From: Morganella morganii
GTDB taxonomy: Bacteria > Pseudomonadota > Gammaproteobacteria > Enterobacterales > Enterobacteriaceae
NCBI RefSeq assembly: GCF_003996855.1
Contig: NZ_NRQY01000001.1
Location: 2,151,552-2,215,551, forward strand
Direction: 5' to 3'
DNA length: 64,000 nucleotides
The notes under the pieces were generated by a model. It saw only the letters and a list, made by a program, of their open reading frames with translations. It did no database searches and was not told the origin of the DNA. Positions 8,425-18,258 of this stretch are shown in pieces. Positions within the stretch are counted from its first letter, which is position 1. Each line of letters opens with the position of its first letter. A program made the translations under genes and the position numbers.

Positions 8425-9487
8425 GTTGAAATACCTGTTTTAATGCGCCGATAAGATGACGGTTTTCCGCCTGACTGCGGACAGCGATCCGGTAGTAAGA
8501 GCCATCCAGTCCCGGGTAATTCTGACAACGGCGGATCAGCAGCTTATATTTGAGCAGGGCAGACTGAAGTTCCGCGCCGTTAAGACAGCGGATAAAGATG
8601 TAGTTCGCCACCGGCTGCCGGATTTTCAGCAGCGGGAACTGCCGCAGCTCATTGCACAGATATTCCCGCTGCGCGGCAATAAAATCCTGTGTTTTGCGGA
8701 TATAATTTTCGTCATCCAGCAGCACCTCACCCACCAGCGCCGCCAGACCGTTAATCGTCCACGGCTCGCGCCAGGCTTTCAGATTGCTGATGATATGGCT
8801 GTCACCGCACAGCAGATAGCCGAGACGCAGGCCGGGAATCGCAAAGAATTTTGTCAGCGACCGCAGCAGATAAAGGTAGCGGGTTTCCGGCAGACGCGCT
8901 GTCAGCGGTGATCCTTCCGGCATAAAATCAATAAAAGCTTCATCAACAATCAGATGAATATGGCGGGATTCGCACAGTGATACCAGTTTGTGCAGCAGCG
9001 CGGTATCCGGCATCAGACCGGTCGGGTTATTCGGCGTGGCAATAAAGACGCAGTCTGGGCGGCGGGCTTCAATATCCGCCAGCAAAGATTCATCCGGCTG
9101 AAAATCATTTTCTTCCGTCAGCGGGTGTTCGATGATATCGCAGCCCTGCTGTTCCAATGCTCTGCGGTATTCGGCAAATCCGGGGGTTAATAATAATGCG
9201 CAGTGCGGGTTGAGATGACGCACCAGTGAGTAAATCAGTTCCGTCTCCCCGTTACCGGCAATAACCTGTCCGAGTTCACATCCTGCGCCACGGGCCAGTG
9301 CGGCATGCAGATAGCGGTATTCAATATCCGGGTAGCGTTCAATAACAGACAGATTGTCGCGGATGATGGCTTTAACCCTCTCGGGCGGCCCCAGCGGGTT
9401 AATATTGGCACTGAAATCGAAGATAGATGCGGGTGAGATGCCGAGGAGCTCAGCCACCTCTACCACATTACCACCGTGTTCGCTCAT
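8417..9487 (-). CDS. cobD: threonine-phosphate decarboxylase
   Basis: PLP enzyme (EC 4.1.1.81) making (R)-1-aminopropan-2-ol phosphate, which CbiB joins to cobyric acid. The start was set at ATG 9487 (MSEHGGNVVEVAELLG) because GGAGGAGG lies directly upstream and the N-terminus then matches Salmonella CobD. A GTG at 9514 would add nine residues. The 356-residue aminotransferase-fold protein has the cofactor lysine in SLTKFFAIPGLRLGY (about residue 213) and the conserved ATPNNPTGL loop. It lies between cobA and pduX on the minus strand. Confidence 0.94.
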   Translation of the reverse strand: MSEHGGNVVEVAELLGISPASIFDFSANINPLGPPERVKAIIRDNLSVIERYPDIEYRYLHAALARGAGCELGQVIAGNGETELIYSLVRHLNPHCALLLTPGFAEYRRALEQQGCDIIEHPLTEENDFQPDESLLADIEARRPDCVFIATPNNPTGLMPDTALLHKLVSLCESRHIHLIVDEAFIDFMPEGSPLTARLPETRYLYLLRSLTKFFAIPGLRLGYLLCGDSHIISNLKAWREPWTINGLAALVGEVLLDDENYIRKTQDFIAAQREYLCNELRQFPLLKIRQPVANYIFIRCLNGAELQSALLKYKLLIRRCQNYPGLDGSYYRIAVRSQAENRHLIGALKQVFQHG

Positions 9488-9562
9488 AGCCTCCTCCAAA
9501 TGTAAGGGCTGCACACAGAATCATCTGCATACAGCCGGATGCTTATTATTTTAAGGATAATA

Positions 9563-10348
9563 CTATGACGCAGCTTCTAATGGGGCTTCCTGCGTAATAT
9601 CAATTTGTGTGGCAGCAAATGCCAGAATCTGATGCAGATTCACCACATTACCGACGACAATCAGTGCCGGCGGATGTAATTTATGGCGCGCAGCTTCTTC
9701 CGGTAATGTGGCGAGGGTGGCAGTGACGACCTGCTGACGCTGCTGGCTGGCATACATCACCACGGCTGCCGGCGTATCCGGTGATTTTCCGCCATCGATC
9801 AGCAACTGACTGATTTCGGCCAGACGGGTCATCCCCATCAGTATAACAAGAGTGCCGTTAAGGGCGGCCAGTGCATTCCAGTTCTGCGGCTCATTCCCCT
9901 GACACATATGACCGGTAACCACATGGAAGCTTGATGCGTGATCGCGGTGAGTGACCGGAATGCCCGCATACGCCAGTCCGCCGATAGACGAACTGATGCC
10001 GGGGATAACTTCAAAATCCAGACCGTACTGTGCCAGGGATTCGGCTTCTTCGCCGCCGCGCCCGAATACATACGGGTCGCCGCCTTTCAGACGCACCACA
10101 TTTTTACCTTCAGCGGCATATTTTACCAGAATGGCATTGATTTCTTCCTGCGGCACCGGATGGTGATTCGGTGTTTTACCGACGTTAATAATTTTGCAGT
10201 CTGCCGGTGCACAAGCGATCAACTCAGGATTGACAAGACGATCATGCACCAGCACTTCGGCATGACGTATACAGTGAAGTCCCTTTACGGTAATTAATGA
10301 TGCATCTCCGGGTCCGGCTCCGACCAGCCATACTTTACCTTTGCTCAT
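9563..10348 (-). CDS. cobA: uroporphyrinogen-III C-methyltransferase
   Basis: Adds two SAM methyl groups to uroporphyrinogen III to give precorrin-2, the branch point to siroheme and cobalamin. The 261-residue SUMT has the N-terminal GAGPGD loop (residues 10-15), VRLKGGDPYVFGRGGEEAE and the PGISSSIGG segment. It is the first gene of the minus-strand cob unit and diverges from the large plus-strand cbi operon. The name cobA follows the methyltransferase usage; it is not the Salmonella adenosyltransferase CobA, which corresponds to btuR here. Confidence 0.94.
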   Translation of the reverse strand: MSKGKVWLVGAGPGDASLITVKGLHCIRHAEVLVHDRLVNPELIACAPADCKIINVGKTPNHHPVPQEEINAILVKYAAEGKNVVRLKGGDPYVFGRGGEEAESLAQYGLDFEVIPGISSSIGGLAYAGIPVTHRDHASSFHVVTGHMCQGNEPQNWNALAALNGTLVILMGMTRLAEISQLLIDGGKSPDTPAAVVMYASQQRQQVVTATLATLPEEAARHKLHPPALIVVGNVVNLHQILAFAATQIDITQEAPLEAAS

Positions 10349-10823
10349 TTTATTGCCTTATCAATCAGATTAATCAATATGAAAAAATCACATCATTTTA
10401 TTCGTTATGCACAATACCTGGTGACGATAAAAAGCACTATTTATTAATGATGTTTTGTCGTTGTACAGCAGTATTAATTACCCGTGAACTTTATTCTTTG
10501 ATCTATTCACGATAAATACGTAATAAAAACAATTCTGTTTAATATTTTGCATTATTAAATAATTACAGAAAAAAATATATGACTGATATCTCAATAATAC
10601 GTTCACGCAACGGAAGAGTTCATGAAAAAAAATCAAGTATAACAATTACTTTCAACGGATTGAAATAATTATCTTTTTACATTTACCTCATAAAAACAAG
10701 TTATTATAATCAACAAATCAACCGCTACATTTGAAATCATCATTAACAAATAATAAAAACAAGATCATTTAATTAACATATTTGCATATGTTTATAAAAA
10801 TAAAATAGTTGCTTTTTATTTAT
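10349..10823. other. AT-rich divergent spacer, cobA side
   Basis: About 475 bp of very AT-rich DNA upstream of cobA with no credible gene. An inverted repeat CGTGAA (10483-10488) / TTCACG (10506-10511) is the only clear dyad. No B12-box-like sequence was found on either strand, so a cobalamin riboswitch in the cobA leader is not supported. Confidence 0.4.
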
Positions 10824-10840
10824 CTTGATCACAAATCAAG
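10824..10840. promoter_or_regulatory. LysR-type dyad candidate
   Basis: Perfect inverted repeat CTTGAT-CACAA-ATCAAG. Its core TGATCACAAATCA fits the T-N11-A rule of LysR-type regulators, and a LysR gene closes the cob operon at 28.4 kb. The spacing is one base too long for an FNR box. The assignment is tentative. Confidence 0.35.
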
Positions 10841-10846
10841 TATTTA

Positions 10847-10862
10847 TGTGAAGAAACTCACA
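10847..10862. promoter_or_regulatory. perfect CRP-binding palindrome
   Basis: TGTGA-AGAAAC-TCACA matches the CRP core TGTGA-N6-TCACA at every conserved base. A possible -10 element TATAAA (10881-10886) lies downstream on the plus strand. This puts the site centre about 39-42 bp before the likely start, a class II activation geometry for the cbi operon. CRP control of cobalamin synthesis is known in Salmonella, where it acts through PocR. Confidence 0.7.
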
Positions 10863-10880
10863 AACTGTAATAAGCAGATA

Positions 10881-10886
10881 TATAAA
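10881..10886 (+). promoter_or_regulatory. candidate -10 element of the cbi operon
   Basis: TATAAA placed downstream of the CRP site. Transcription from about 10893-10896 would give a leader of roughly 230 nt before cbiA. No good -35 is visible, as expected for a CRP-activated promoter. Confidence 0.4.
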
Positions 10887-10968
10887 AGCAGCATTTTATG
10901 TTTTATTAAAACCGAATATAAATAGCCGTAAAAAAATCACTATATCAAAAATCGGCAATGTTAATTAA

Positions 10969-11025
10969 ATGATCATAACATTTTCGTGTTGTAGTTCTGC
11001 AATATTTCGTACTGCTTATGATCAT
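10969..11025 (+). promoter_or_regulatory. long stem in presumed cbi leader
   Basis: ATGATCATAA (10969-10978) and TTATGATCAT (11016-11025) are a perfect 10-bp inverted repeat enclosing 37 nt. They lie in the presumed untranslated leader of cbiA, upstream of two terminator-like hairpins. The role is unknown. Confidence 0.4.
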
Positions 11026-11048
11026 GAAAATAAAAAGACAGTTCACCG

Positions 11049-11071
11049 GGTTAATCTAATTAACCTTTTTT
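11049..11071 (+). terminator. leader terminator/attenuator 1 upstream of cbiA
   Basis: GGTTAAT-CTA-ATTAACC followed directly by TTTTTT. A compact intrinsic-terminator shape on the cbiA strand, 56 bp before the start codon. No gene ends upstream on this strand, which suggests attenuation within the cbi leader. Confidence 0.5.
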
Positions 11072-11075
11072 GCTT

Positions 11076-11098
11076 TCCTGGTATCAGGACGTTTTTTT
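11076..11098 (+). terminator. leader terminator/attenuator 2 upstream of cbiA
   Basis: TCCTG-GTAT-CAGGA, then CG and seven T residues. It is a second, weaker terminator-like hairpin five bases after the first one and 29 bp before cbiA. Confidence 0.4.
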
Positions 11099-11126
11099 GG
11101 CAACAACACCGTGTCAAAGGTAGCGT

Positions 11127-12512
11127 ATGAATAAGGCACAAAAACAGGTTTTCGTGATTGCGGGCACCAGCAGCGGCTGCGGAAAAACCACTATTACCCT
11201 CGGGATCATGCGGGCACTGAGTGCACGCGGACTGCGGGTCCAGCCCTGCAAAGTCGGCCCTGATTACCTCGACAGCAGCTGGCATACCGCCGTCACCGGC
11301 GTGCCTTCCCGCAACCTGGATGCCTTTATGCTGCCGGAATCTGTTCTGACCCCGCAATTCCGTCATTATATGCAGGACAAAGACGCCGGTGTGATTGAGG
11401 GCGTGATGGGGTTGTATGACGGCTTCGGCACCGATCCTCACTATTGCAGCACCGCCGCGATGGCAAAACAGCTGGACTGCCCGGTCATTATGCTGGTCGA
11501 CGGCAAAGCGGTTTCCACCTCTATTGCTGCTACCGTGATGGGGTTTCAGCATTTTGATCCGTCACTGAATATCGCCGGGGTACTGATTAACCGCGTTAAC
11601 AGTGACAGCCACTTTCAGCTTCTGAAACACGCGATTGAACACTACTGCCATGTGCCGGTGATCGGCTACGTGCCGGTGATGAATGACATTGAACTCCCTT
11701 CCCGTCATCTGGGGCTGATCCCGCCGCAGGAGCAGGCACAGCAGACTGAACGCTGGCAGCGTCTGGCTGATCAGATAGAAAAAACCGTTGATGTGGATAA
11801 GCTGCTTTCCCTGACACACTGGCAGTCTCCGGCAGACAGCGCACCAATACAGCTGGCCACTCCGGATGCCGGACGCGGGCTGACCGTCGCGGTGGCGGAT
11901 GATGCCGCCTTTAACTTCTATTATCCCGATAATCTCGATTTACTGCGTCAGAGCGGCGCGGAAATTGTTACATTCAGCCCGCTGAATGACAGCGCCCTGC
12001 CTGATCCCTGCCATATGATTTACATCGGCGGCGGTTATCCGGAAGTCTATGCTGAAAAACTTTCATCTAACACAGCCATGCGAAAAGCACTGCTGGCGGC
12101 ACATCAGCGCGGTATTCCTGTTTATGCGGAATGCGGCGGGCTGATGTACCTCGGTGAAACGCTGACAGACGGCAACGGCAAGACCTTCCCGATGACCGGC
12201 ATCATCGCCGGCCACAGCACCATGGGTAACCGCCTGAAACGTTTTGGTTACTGCGAAGGCACCGCCCTGACAGACACCACTCTGGTCCGTACCGGTGAAC
12301 GCCTGCGCGGTCATGAGTTCCATTATTCTGATTTTATGACTGATCTGCCGCCTGCTTTTGAGTTTATCAAAGAGCGCGACGGCGAAGTCCTCAAACGCTG
12401 GCGCGGCGGTTATCAGGTTGGTAATACCTTTGCCGGGTATCTGCATGTGCATTTTGCCCGGCGTCCGGGGTTATTGGATCACTGGTTTTCTCTGGCACGG
12501 AGTGTGCTATGA
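11127..12512 (+). CDS. cbiA: cobyrinate a,c-diamide synthase
   Basis: Glutamine-dependent amidation of the a and c carboxylates of cobyrinate (EC 6.3.5.11). The 461 residues show an N-terminal P-loop GTSSGCGKTT and a C-terminal class I glutamine amidotransferase domain with IGGGYPEVYAEKL and the nucleophile Cys in YAECGGLMYLG. It is the first gene of an operon that runs to cobT and ends with a 4-bp overlap into cbiB. Its leader carries a CRP site and two terminator-like hairpins. Confidence 0.97.
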   Translation: MNKAQKQVFVIAGTSSGCGKTTITLGIMRALSARGLRVQPCKVGPDYLDSSWHTAVTGVPSRNLDAFMLPESVLTPQFRHYMQDKDAGVIEGVMGLYDGFGTDPHYCSTAAMAKQLDCPVIMLVDGKAVSTSIAATVMGFQHFDPSLNIAGVLINRVNSDSHFQLLKHAIEHYCHVPVIGYVPVMNDIELPSRHLGLIPPQEQAQQTERWQRLADQIEKTVDVDKLLSLTHWQSPADSAPIQLATPDAGRGLTVAVADDAAFNFYYPDNLDLLRQSGAEIVTFSPLNDSALPDPCHMIYIGGGYPEVYAEKLSSNTAMRKALLAAHQRGIPVYAECGGLMYLGETLTDGNGKTFPMTGIIAGHSTMGNRLKRFGYCEGTALTDTTLVRTGERLRGHEFHYSDFMTDLPPAFEFIKERDGEVLKRWRGGYQVGNTFAGYLHVHFARRPGLLDHWFSLARSVL

Positions 12513-13468
12513 CACTGCTCAGCTGGCTGATCGCATTCCTGCTTGACTGGCGCCTCGGTGACCCGGAGCACTGGCCGCACCCGATCCGCTGGATTGGCAA
12601 TGCCATCCGCAAAACCGAAGGTATGATCCGCCGCCGCTGTCAGAGTGGTGCGGCACTGCGCCGGGGCGGAGTCATGCTGTGGATTGTGATCGCCGGCGGC
12701 ACCTGGGCGGTGAGTTACGGCGTGCTGGCACTGGCGTTTTATCTGGAAAACAGTCTCGGCTGGCTCGTTACCATCTGGATGACCTACACCGTTCTTGCCA
12801 CCCGTTGTTTACAGGATGCGGCAATGCGGGTGTATGACGCACTGAAAGCGGATGACCTTGCTGAGAGTCGTGAAAAATTATCATGGATAGTCGGGCGCGA
12901 TACCCGGGAACTGACACCACCGCAAATCACCCGCGCAGTGACCGAAACCGTGGCGGAAAATACCACCGACGGTGTAATCGCCCCGCTGTTCTTCTTATTA
13001 CTGGGCGGCGCTCCGCTGGCGATGGCCTATAAGGCCGTGAATACCCTGGATTCCATGGTCGGCTATAAAAATGAAAAGTACGGCGATATCGGTATGTTTT
13101 CCGCCCGTGCGGATGATGTGGCCAACTATATCCCGGCGCGGCTGAGCTGGCTGCTGTTCACCTTTGCTGCCTTTGTTCTGAAATACCGTTACCGGGAGGC
13201 GTACCGCACCGGGTTACGTGACCACGCCAATCACCGCAGTCCGAACAGCGGCTGGTCTGAAGCAACTGTCGCCGGAGCACTGGGTGTGCGCCTGGGCGGG
13301 CCGAATACCTATTTCGGGCAGTTGGTTGATAAGCCGTGGATCGGTGACAACACCCGTGACATCAATGCAGACGATATTCTCAGCACCATCCGGCTGATGT
13401 GGGTTGCCTCCTCCGCCGCACTGGTGCTGTTTGCCGTCATTCACCTTCTGGCACAGTGGATTTTGTAA
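12509..13468 (+). CDS. cbiB: adenosylcobinamide-phosphate synthase
   Basis: Integral membrane enzyme that attaches aminopropanol phosphate (from PduX and CobD) to adenosylcobyric acid. The 319 residues contain several hydrophobic segments and the family signature ETVAENTTDGVIAPLFF, together with DDVANYIPARLSWLL. It overlaps cbiA by 4 bp. Confidence 0.96.
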   Translation: MTLLSWLIAFLLDWRLGDPEHWPHPIRWIGNAIRKTEGMIRRRCQSGAALRRGGVMLWIVIAGGTWAVSYGVLALAFYLENSLGWLVTIWMTYTVLATRCLQDAAMRVYDALKADDLAESREKLSWIVGRDTRELTPPQITRAVTETVAENTTDGVIAPLFFLLLGGAPLAMAYKAVNTLDSMVGYKNEKYGDIGMFSARADDVANYIPARLSWLLFTFAAFVLKYRYREAYRTGLRDHANHRSPNSGWSEATVAGALGVRLGGPNTYFGQLVDKPWIGDNTRDINADDILSTIRLMWVASSAALVLFAVIHLLAQWIL

Positions 13469-13477
13469 GGGAAAATT

Positions 13478-14107
13478 ATGAGTTACATACAACAGCCGCA
13501 GGAAATCGAAAAAAACAGTTTTCTGATCATTGATGACATTATCCGCGAAACACGGCCGGAATACCGTTTCGCCAGTGATGATCATGCGGCAATTATTAAA
13601 CGCGCTATCCACACCACTGCTGATTTTGACTGGCTGGATATTCTGCACTTTTCTGATGGTGTGATTGAGACTCTCCGTGACGGCATTATGCGCGGCTGCA
13701 CAATTTATACCGATACCACGATGGCACTATCCGGGATTAACAAAATCCGTCTGGCGAAATATGGCTCAGAGTGCCGCTGCTACGTCAGCGACCCGCGTGT
13801 GGTGGCTGCCGCCAAAGAGCAGCAGATGACCCGCTCCATGGCGGCCGTGGATATCGCCATGCAGGAACCGGGCGAGAAAATTTTTGTTTTCGGGAATGCG
13901 CCGACAGCCCTGTTCCGTGTCCTTGAACATACTGAAAAACCGGTCGCCGTTGTCGGTGTGCCGGTCGGTTTTGTCGGTGCGGCAGAATCCAAAGATGCCC
14001 TGGCGGAGAGTTCGCTGCCGTGCATCGCCGCACTCGGCCGCAAAGGCGGCAGTAATGTGGCCGCCGCGATTATCAACGCCATCCTTTACCGGATGCCGGA
14101 GGCGTAA
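13478..14107 (+). CDS. cbiC: cobalt-precorrin-8 methylmutase
   Basis: Moves the C11 methyl group to C12 to give cobyrinate (EC 5.4.99.60). The 209-residue protein carries the family stretch [15 protein letters not shown] and the glycine-rich C-terminal half [12 protein letters not shown] and [14 protein letters not shown]. The histidine in [12 protein letters not shown] is the known catalytic residue of the family. It starts 9 bp after cbiB. Confidence 0.96.
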   Translation: MSYIQQPQEIEKNSFLIIDDIIRETRPEYRFASDDHAAIIKRAIHTTADFDWLDILHFSDGVIETLRDGIMRGCTIYTDTTMALSGINKIRLAKYGSECRCYVSDPRVVAAAKEQQMTRSMAAVDIAMQEPGEKIFVFGNAPTALFRVLEHTEKPVAVVGVPVGFVGAAESKDALAESSLPCIAALGRKGGSNVAAAIINAILYRMPEA

Positions 14108-14109
14108 TC

Positions 14110-15267
14110 ATGACGCAGGAAAACACCACAGCCCCTGACGATAACGGCACCGGCATCGTCTGGCACAAAGGCAAGGCACTGCGCAAGGGGTATACCACCG
14201 GCTCCTGTGCCACTGCTGCCGCCAAAGTGGCGGCGCTGATGGTGTTGCGTCAGGAAGTGATCCAGCAGGTTTCGATTGTCACGCCGTCCGGCGTGACGCT
14301 GAACCTTAATGTGGAAGATCCGCTGATTTGCGGACAATCCGCCACTGCCGCTATCCGCAAAGATGGCGGCGACGATATTGATGCCACCCACGGCATGCTG
14401 ATTTTCGCCCGTGTTGCCGTCAATGACAGCGGCGTGATCACCCTTGACGGCGGTGAAGGTGTCGGCCGGGTGACTAAGATCGGCGTAGGTCTGCCAATCG
14501 GCGATGCCGCTATCAACAAAACCCCGCGTCAGACCATTGAAGCGGCGGTTCGTGAAGCTATCGGCCCGAACCGGGGCGCGGATATCACCATCTTCGCACC
14601 GGAAGGGGAAGAGCGGGCGAAAAAAACCTATAACGGCCGTCTCGGTATTCTCGGCGGAATTTCTGTTATCGGCACCAGCGGTATTGTCACGCCGATGTCG
14701 GAAGAGAGCTGGAAACGCTCCCTTTCCATCGAACTGGAAATGAAACGCGCACAGGGCATGACCCGCGTTTTTCTGGTGCCGGGCAACCACGGCGAACGGT
14801 TTGTCAGCGAACAGCTCGGGCTGGACGGCGCGTATGTCGTCACCATGAGTAACTTTGTCGGCTATATGTTGCAGGAGGCTACCCGGCTGAAGTTTGAGCA
14901 GGTGGTGATCCTCGGGCATTTCGGCAAACTGGTGAAAATCGCGGCGGGTATTTTCCACACCCACAGCCATATTGCGGATGCACGGATGGAAACCCTGATT
15001 GCCAATCTCGCCCTGATTGGCGCCCCCCTCTCCTTATTACAGGAAGTGGACGGCTGCACCACCACCGAAGCCGCAATTGAACTGATCAATGCACAAGGCT
15101 GGCAGGCGGTATATCCGCGGATCGCAGAAAAAATCTGTGACCGGATTAATCAGATGCTGCGTTTCTCCGATGAGCCGCCGCACTGTGATGCCATTCTGTT
15201 CTCATTTGATAATCAGGTGCTGGGGAGCAACCGTTCGCTCAGCGCCATAACGGAGGGATTCCGATGA
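14110..15267 (+). CDS. cbiD: cobalt-precorrin-5B C1-methyltransferase
   Basis: C1 methylation step of the anaerobic corrin pathway (EC 2.1.1.195). The 385 residues start with the typical [18 protein letters not shown] motif after a somewhat extended N-terminus (about 20 residues). Later family features are [11 protein letters not shown] and [20 protein letters not shown]. It starts two bases after the cbiC stop and overlaps cbiE by 4 bp. Confidence 0.96.
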   Translation: MTQENTTAPDDNGTGIVWHKGKALRKGYTTGSCATAAAKVAALMVLRQEVIQQVSIVTPSGVTLNLNVEDPLICGQSATAAIRKDGGDDIDATHGMLIFARVAVNDSGVITLDGGEGVGRVTKIGVGLPIGDAAINKTPRQTIEAAVREAIGPNRGADITIFAPEGEERAKKTYNGRLGILGGISVIGTSGIVTPMSEESWKRSLSIELEMKRAQGMTRVFLVPGNHGERFVSEQLGLDGAYVVTMSNFVGYMLQEATRLKFEQVVILGHFGKLVKIAAGIFHTHSHIADARMETLIANLALIGAPLSLLQEVDGCTTTEAAIELINAQGWQAVYPRIAEKICDRINQMLRFSDEPPHCDAILFSFDNQVLGSNRSLSAITEGFR

Positions 15268-15875
15268 TTTATGTGACTGGTGTGGGCCCCGGCTCAGAAG
15301 CCTATCTGACCCGGCGGGCAACGGATGTGATTTCCGGGGCAGACATTTTAATCGGCGGTCAGCGCCATCTGGATGAATTTGCCGGGCTGACCACAGAAAC
15401 CCGCGTCATCGATGCGGATATCAGCGGTCTGATGAGCTGGATAGCAAAGCGCCTTGATCGCCGTATTGTCATTCTGGCTTCCGGTGACCCGATGTTTTTC
15501 GGTATCGGCAAGCGTATCAGCGAAACCTTTGCACCGGATCAGGTGCAGATAGTGCCGGGTATCAGCTCTGTGCAGTATCTGTGTTCCCGGGCCGGAATGG
15601 ATATGAATGATATTTATCTCACCAGCAGCCACAACCGCAGCCCGGATTTTGACTGGCTGCTCGCGCATGAGCGTATCGGTATGGTGACCGACAGCAGGAT
15701 CGGCCCGAAAGAAATCGCCGCCGAAATCCTGCGGCAGGGCCAGACCCGCCGGATGATCATCGGTGAAAATCTCTCCGCCCGTAATGAACGGATAACCATC
15801 CTTAATGCTGAGGATGTCACCGGAAATTACAACATGAATGTGGTGTTAATTGATAAGCGGGGCAGCGTGGCCTGA
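15264..15875 (+). CDS. cbiE: cobalt-precorrin-7 C5-methyltransferase
   Basis: SAM-dependent C5 methylation. The 203-residue tetrapyrrole methylase has N-terminal [11 protein letters not shown], then [12 protein letters not shown] and [15 protein letters not shown]. It is a stand-alone protein paired with cbiT directly downstream (1-bp overlap); in aerobic producers the two are fused as CobL. Confidence 0.96.
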   Translation: MIYVTGVGPGSEAYLTRRATDVISGADILIGGQRHLDEFAGLTTETRVIDADISGLMSWIAKRLDRRIVILASGDPMFFGIGKRISETFAPDQVQIVPGISSVQYLCSRAGMDMNDIYLTSSHNRSPDFDWLLAHERIGMVTDSRIGPKEIAAEILRQGQTRRMIIGENLSARNERITILNAEDVTGNYNMNVVLIDKRGSVA

Positions 15876-16444
15876 TGAAAGACGAACTGTTTCTGCGCGG
15901 GCAGCAGATCCCGATGACCAAAGAGCCGGTGAGAGCACTCGCCCTGTCACGGCTGGATTTACAGGGTGCACAGCGCCTGATTGATGTCGGTGCGGGCACC
16001 GGCAGTGTCTCTATTGAAGCGGCACTCAGCCATCCGGCACTTGAGATTATTGCCATCGAGAAAAAACCGGAAGCCATCGCGCTTATCAAAGAAAACTGCC
16101 GTCATTTCCGTTGTCCGCAGATCCGCGTGATTGACGCCTATGCGCCGGTGGAACTGGCCGAAAAAGCAGACGCCGTGTTTGTCGGCGGCACCGGCGGCAA
16201 TCTCACAGAGATTATCGACTGGTCGCTCGATCACCTGCACAGCGACGGCACCCTGGTGATGACCTTTATCCTGCAGGATAACCTGACACAAGCCATTGCA
16301 CACCTGAAACAGTGTGCGGTGAGCGAACTGGACTGCTGTGAATTACAGGCCGGAAATATGACCGCGCTCGGACACAGTTATTATTTTAAACCGAATAATC
16401 CTACCTATCTTATTTCCTGCCGTAAGGAGGCGCGTTGTGGCTGA
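15875..16444 (+). CDS. cbiT: cobalt-precorrin-6B C15-methyltransferase (decarboxylating)
   Basis: Catalyses C15 methylation and loss of the ring C acetate carboxylate. The 189 residues form a class I methyltransferase with the SAM loop [14 protein letters not shown] near residue 39 and the FVGGTGGNL motif of CbiT. It begins [20 protein letters not shown], close to known CbiT starts, and overlaps cbiF by 8 bp. Confidence 0.96.
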   Translation: MKDELFLRGQQIPMTKEPVRALALSRLDLQGAQRLIDVGAGTGSVSIEAALSHPALEIIAIEKKPEAIALIKENCRHFRCPQIRVIDAYAPVELAEKADAVFVGGTGGNLTEIIDWSLDHLHSDGTLVMTFILQDNLTQAIAHLKQCAVSELDCCELQAGNMTALGHSYYFKPNNPTYLISCRKEARCG

Positions 16445-17216
16445 ACAGTTTGACCGTCAGAAAGTCTGGTTTGTCGGAGCCGGTCCCGGGGATATCAGTC
16501 TTATCACCCTGAAAGGCTACCGTATTTTACAACAGGCTGACATCGTCATTTATGCCGGTTCGCTTATCAATACTGATCTGCTGGACTACTGCAAAGACGG
16601 CGTCGAAAGCTACGACAGTGCCGCGATGACCCTCGATGACATCATCACCGTAATGGTTGACGGTGTGAAAAGCCACAAACTGGTGGTGCGTCTGCAAACC
16701 GGTGACCTCTCCCTGTACGGCTCTATCCGTGAACAGGGCGAAGTGCTGTCAGAACACAATATCGGTTTCAGTGCTATCCCGGGCGTCAGTTCATTCCTCG
16801 GTGCCGCCGCGGAACTGGGCGTGGAATACACAGTGCCGGAAGTGTCCCAGAGCCTGATCATCACCCGTATCGAGGGGCGCACACCGATGCCGCCGAAAGA
16901 GAGTCTGCGCAGCTTTGCCGCTCATCAGACCTCAATGGCGATTTTCCTGTCTGTTCAGGATATCAAAGGTGTGGTGGAACAACTGACAGAGGGCGGTTAT
17001 CCGGAAACCACCCCGGTTGCTGTGGTGTATAAAGCAACCTGGCCGGATTGTCAGGTGCTGCGCAGCACACTGGCGGAGATCACCGTCGCCGTGCGCGAAG
17101 CGAAAATCCGCAAAACTGCACTGATTCTGGTCGGGCCGTTCCTCGGTAACGAGTATCACTATTCAAAATTATATGACGCAGGCTTCAGCCATGAGTACCG
17201 CAAAGCCTCGCGGTAA
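16437..17216 (+). CDS. cbiF: cobalt-precorrin-4 C11-methyltransferase
   Basis: C11 methylation of the ring-contracted intermediate (EC 2.1.1.271). The start codon is GTG (16437), chosen because AAGGAGG lies about 8 bases upstream inside the end of cbiT. The 259-residue methylase has [31 protein letters not shown] and the [14 protein letters not shown] segment. Confidence 0.95.
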   Translation: MAEQFDRQKVWFVGAGPGDISLITLKGYRILQQADIVIYAGSLINTDLLDYCKDGVESYDSAAMTLDDIITVMVDGVKSHKLVVRLQTGDLSLYGSIREQGEVLSEHNIGFSAIPGVSSFLGAAAELGVEYTVPEVSQSLIITRIEGRTPMPPKESLRSFAAHQTSMAIFLSVQDIKGVVEQLTEGGYPETTPVAVVYKATWPDCQVLRSTLAEITVAVREAKIRKTALILVGPFLGNEYHYSKLYDAGFSHEYRKASR

Positions 17217-18258
17217 GCGCATTGCGCTGTTTTGCCTGACACCGGGCGGCAAAGCACTGGCGGAAAAGATCCGCCCGTTGCTTCCGGTCACCTGTTACAC
17301 CAGCGAAAAACTGGTGTCGGACGGCTTTGAGCCGTTCCGTGACAGCTTTGCTGCCACCTTACAGCAGGCATTTGCAGAGAATGACGCCCTGATTGTCATC
17401 GGCGCGACCGGCATTACCGTCCGGGTACTGGCGCCGGTGATTCAGGACAAAATGAGTGACCCGGCCGTGATCGTGATGGATGAGAAAGGACAGCATGTGA
17501 TCAGTCTGCTCTCCGGTCATCTCGGCGGTGCCAATGAGCTGGCCACCTGGCTGGCGGGCCGGATCGGCGGACAGGCGGTGATCACCACCGCAACGGATGT
17601 CAATCATGTCACCAGTTTTGATCTGCTGGCACGGGAGATGAATGCCACGTTCTCCGATTTCCGCAACACCGTCAAAACCCTGAACCAGATGATGGTCAGC
17701 GGCGAGCGCATCGGCATCTGGTGGCATCCGGATATGGCGGCGGAGCAGGACAAATACGCGTTGCCGGGGCTTATCCCGGTGGCTGATTTGCGTTCCCTGC
17801 CGGAACTGGATGCGCTGGTGTATGTCAGTTACCGCCGTGAAGAAATTATGCTGCCGGTGCCGGTGTATAAACTGATCCCGCGCCGGATTATTGCCGGTAT
17901 GGGCTGCCGCAGAGATACCGGGGCCGATGACGTTCAGCTGCTGTTTGCTGAACAACTGGCTGAGAATAACCTGTTGCCGGAAGCCGTCCGCGCCATCGGC
18001 AGTATTACCCTGAAAGCACAGGAGCCCGCCCTGCTGGCGCTGGCTGCCCGTTATCAGGTGCCGTTTACCGTATTCAGTGCTGAGGAGCTGGCCCCTGTGG
18101 CGGCGCAGTTCCCGGAATCCGAATTTGTTAAAAAAAACACGGGAGTCGGGAGTGTATCCCGGCCGGTCGCCTGGCTGATGAGCAAAGGCTGTCTGATAGG
18201 GCAAACCTGTAAGACCCGGGGGATCACCATTACGTTAGGAGCAGAAACAGTATGTTAA
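17191..18258 (+). CDS. cbiG: cobalt-precorrin-5A hydrolase
   Basis: Opens the delta-lactone and releases acetaldehyde from the former C20 bridge, a step specific to the anaerobic route. The start at ATG 17191 ([20 protein letters not shown]) was preferred because Salmonella CbiG begins [18 protein letters not shown]; an in-frame ATG at 17173 would add six residues. The 355 residues include [24 protein letters not shown] and the C-terminal [12 protein letters not shown] domain. It overlaps the end of cbiF. Confidence 0.94.
   Translation: MSTAKPRGKRIALFCLTPGGKALAEKIRPLLPVTCYTSEKLVSDGFEPFRDSFAATLQQAFAENDALIVIGATGITVRVLAPVIQDKMSDPAVIVMDEKGQHVISLLSGHLGGANELATWLAGRIGGQAVITTATDVNHVTSFDLLAREMNATFSDFRNTVKTLNQMMVSGERIGIWWHPDMAAEQDKYALPGLIPVADLRSLPELDALVYVSYRREEIMLPVPVYKLIPRRIIAGMGCRRDTGADDVQLLFAEQLAENNLLPEAVRAIGSITLKAQEPALLALAARYQVPFTVFSAEELAPVAAQFPESEFVKKNTGVGSVSRPVAWLMSKGCLIGQTCKTRGITITLGAETVC

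Noticed and set aside
10825..10839. FNR box TTGAT...ATCAA upstream of cbiA
   Set aside because: The half-sites are perfect but the spacer is five bases, whereas FNR needs four; a LysR-type dyad is a better reading.
10349..11126. Cobalamin riboswitch between the divergent cob units
   Set aside because: Both strands were read for a B12-box-like sequence (consensus around AGCCAGGAGACCTGCC) and none was found; only dyads and terminator-like hairpins are present.
14086..14970. 294-residue minus-strand open frame
   Set aside because: Antisense to cbiD, no ribosome site and no family resemblance.
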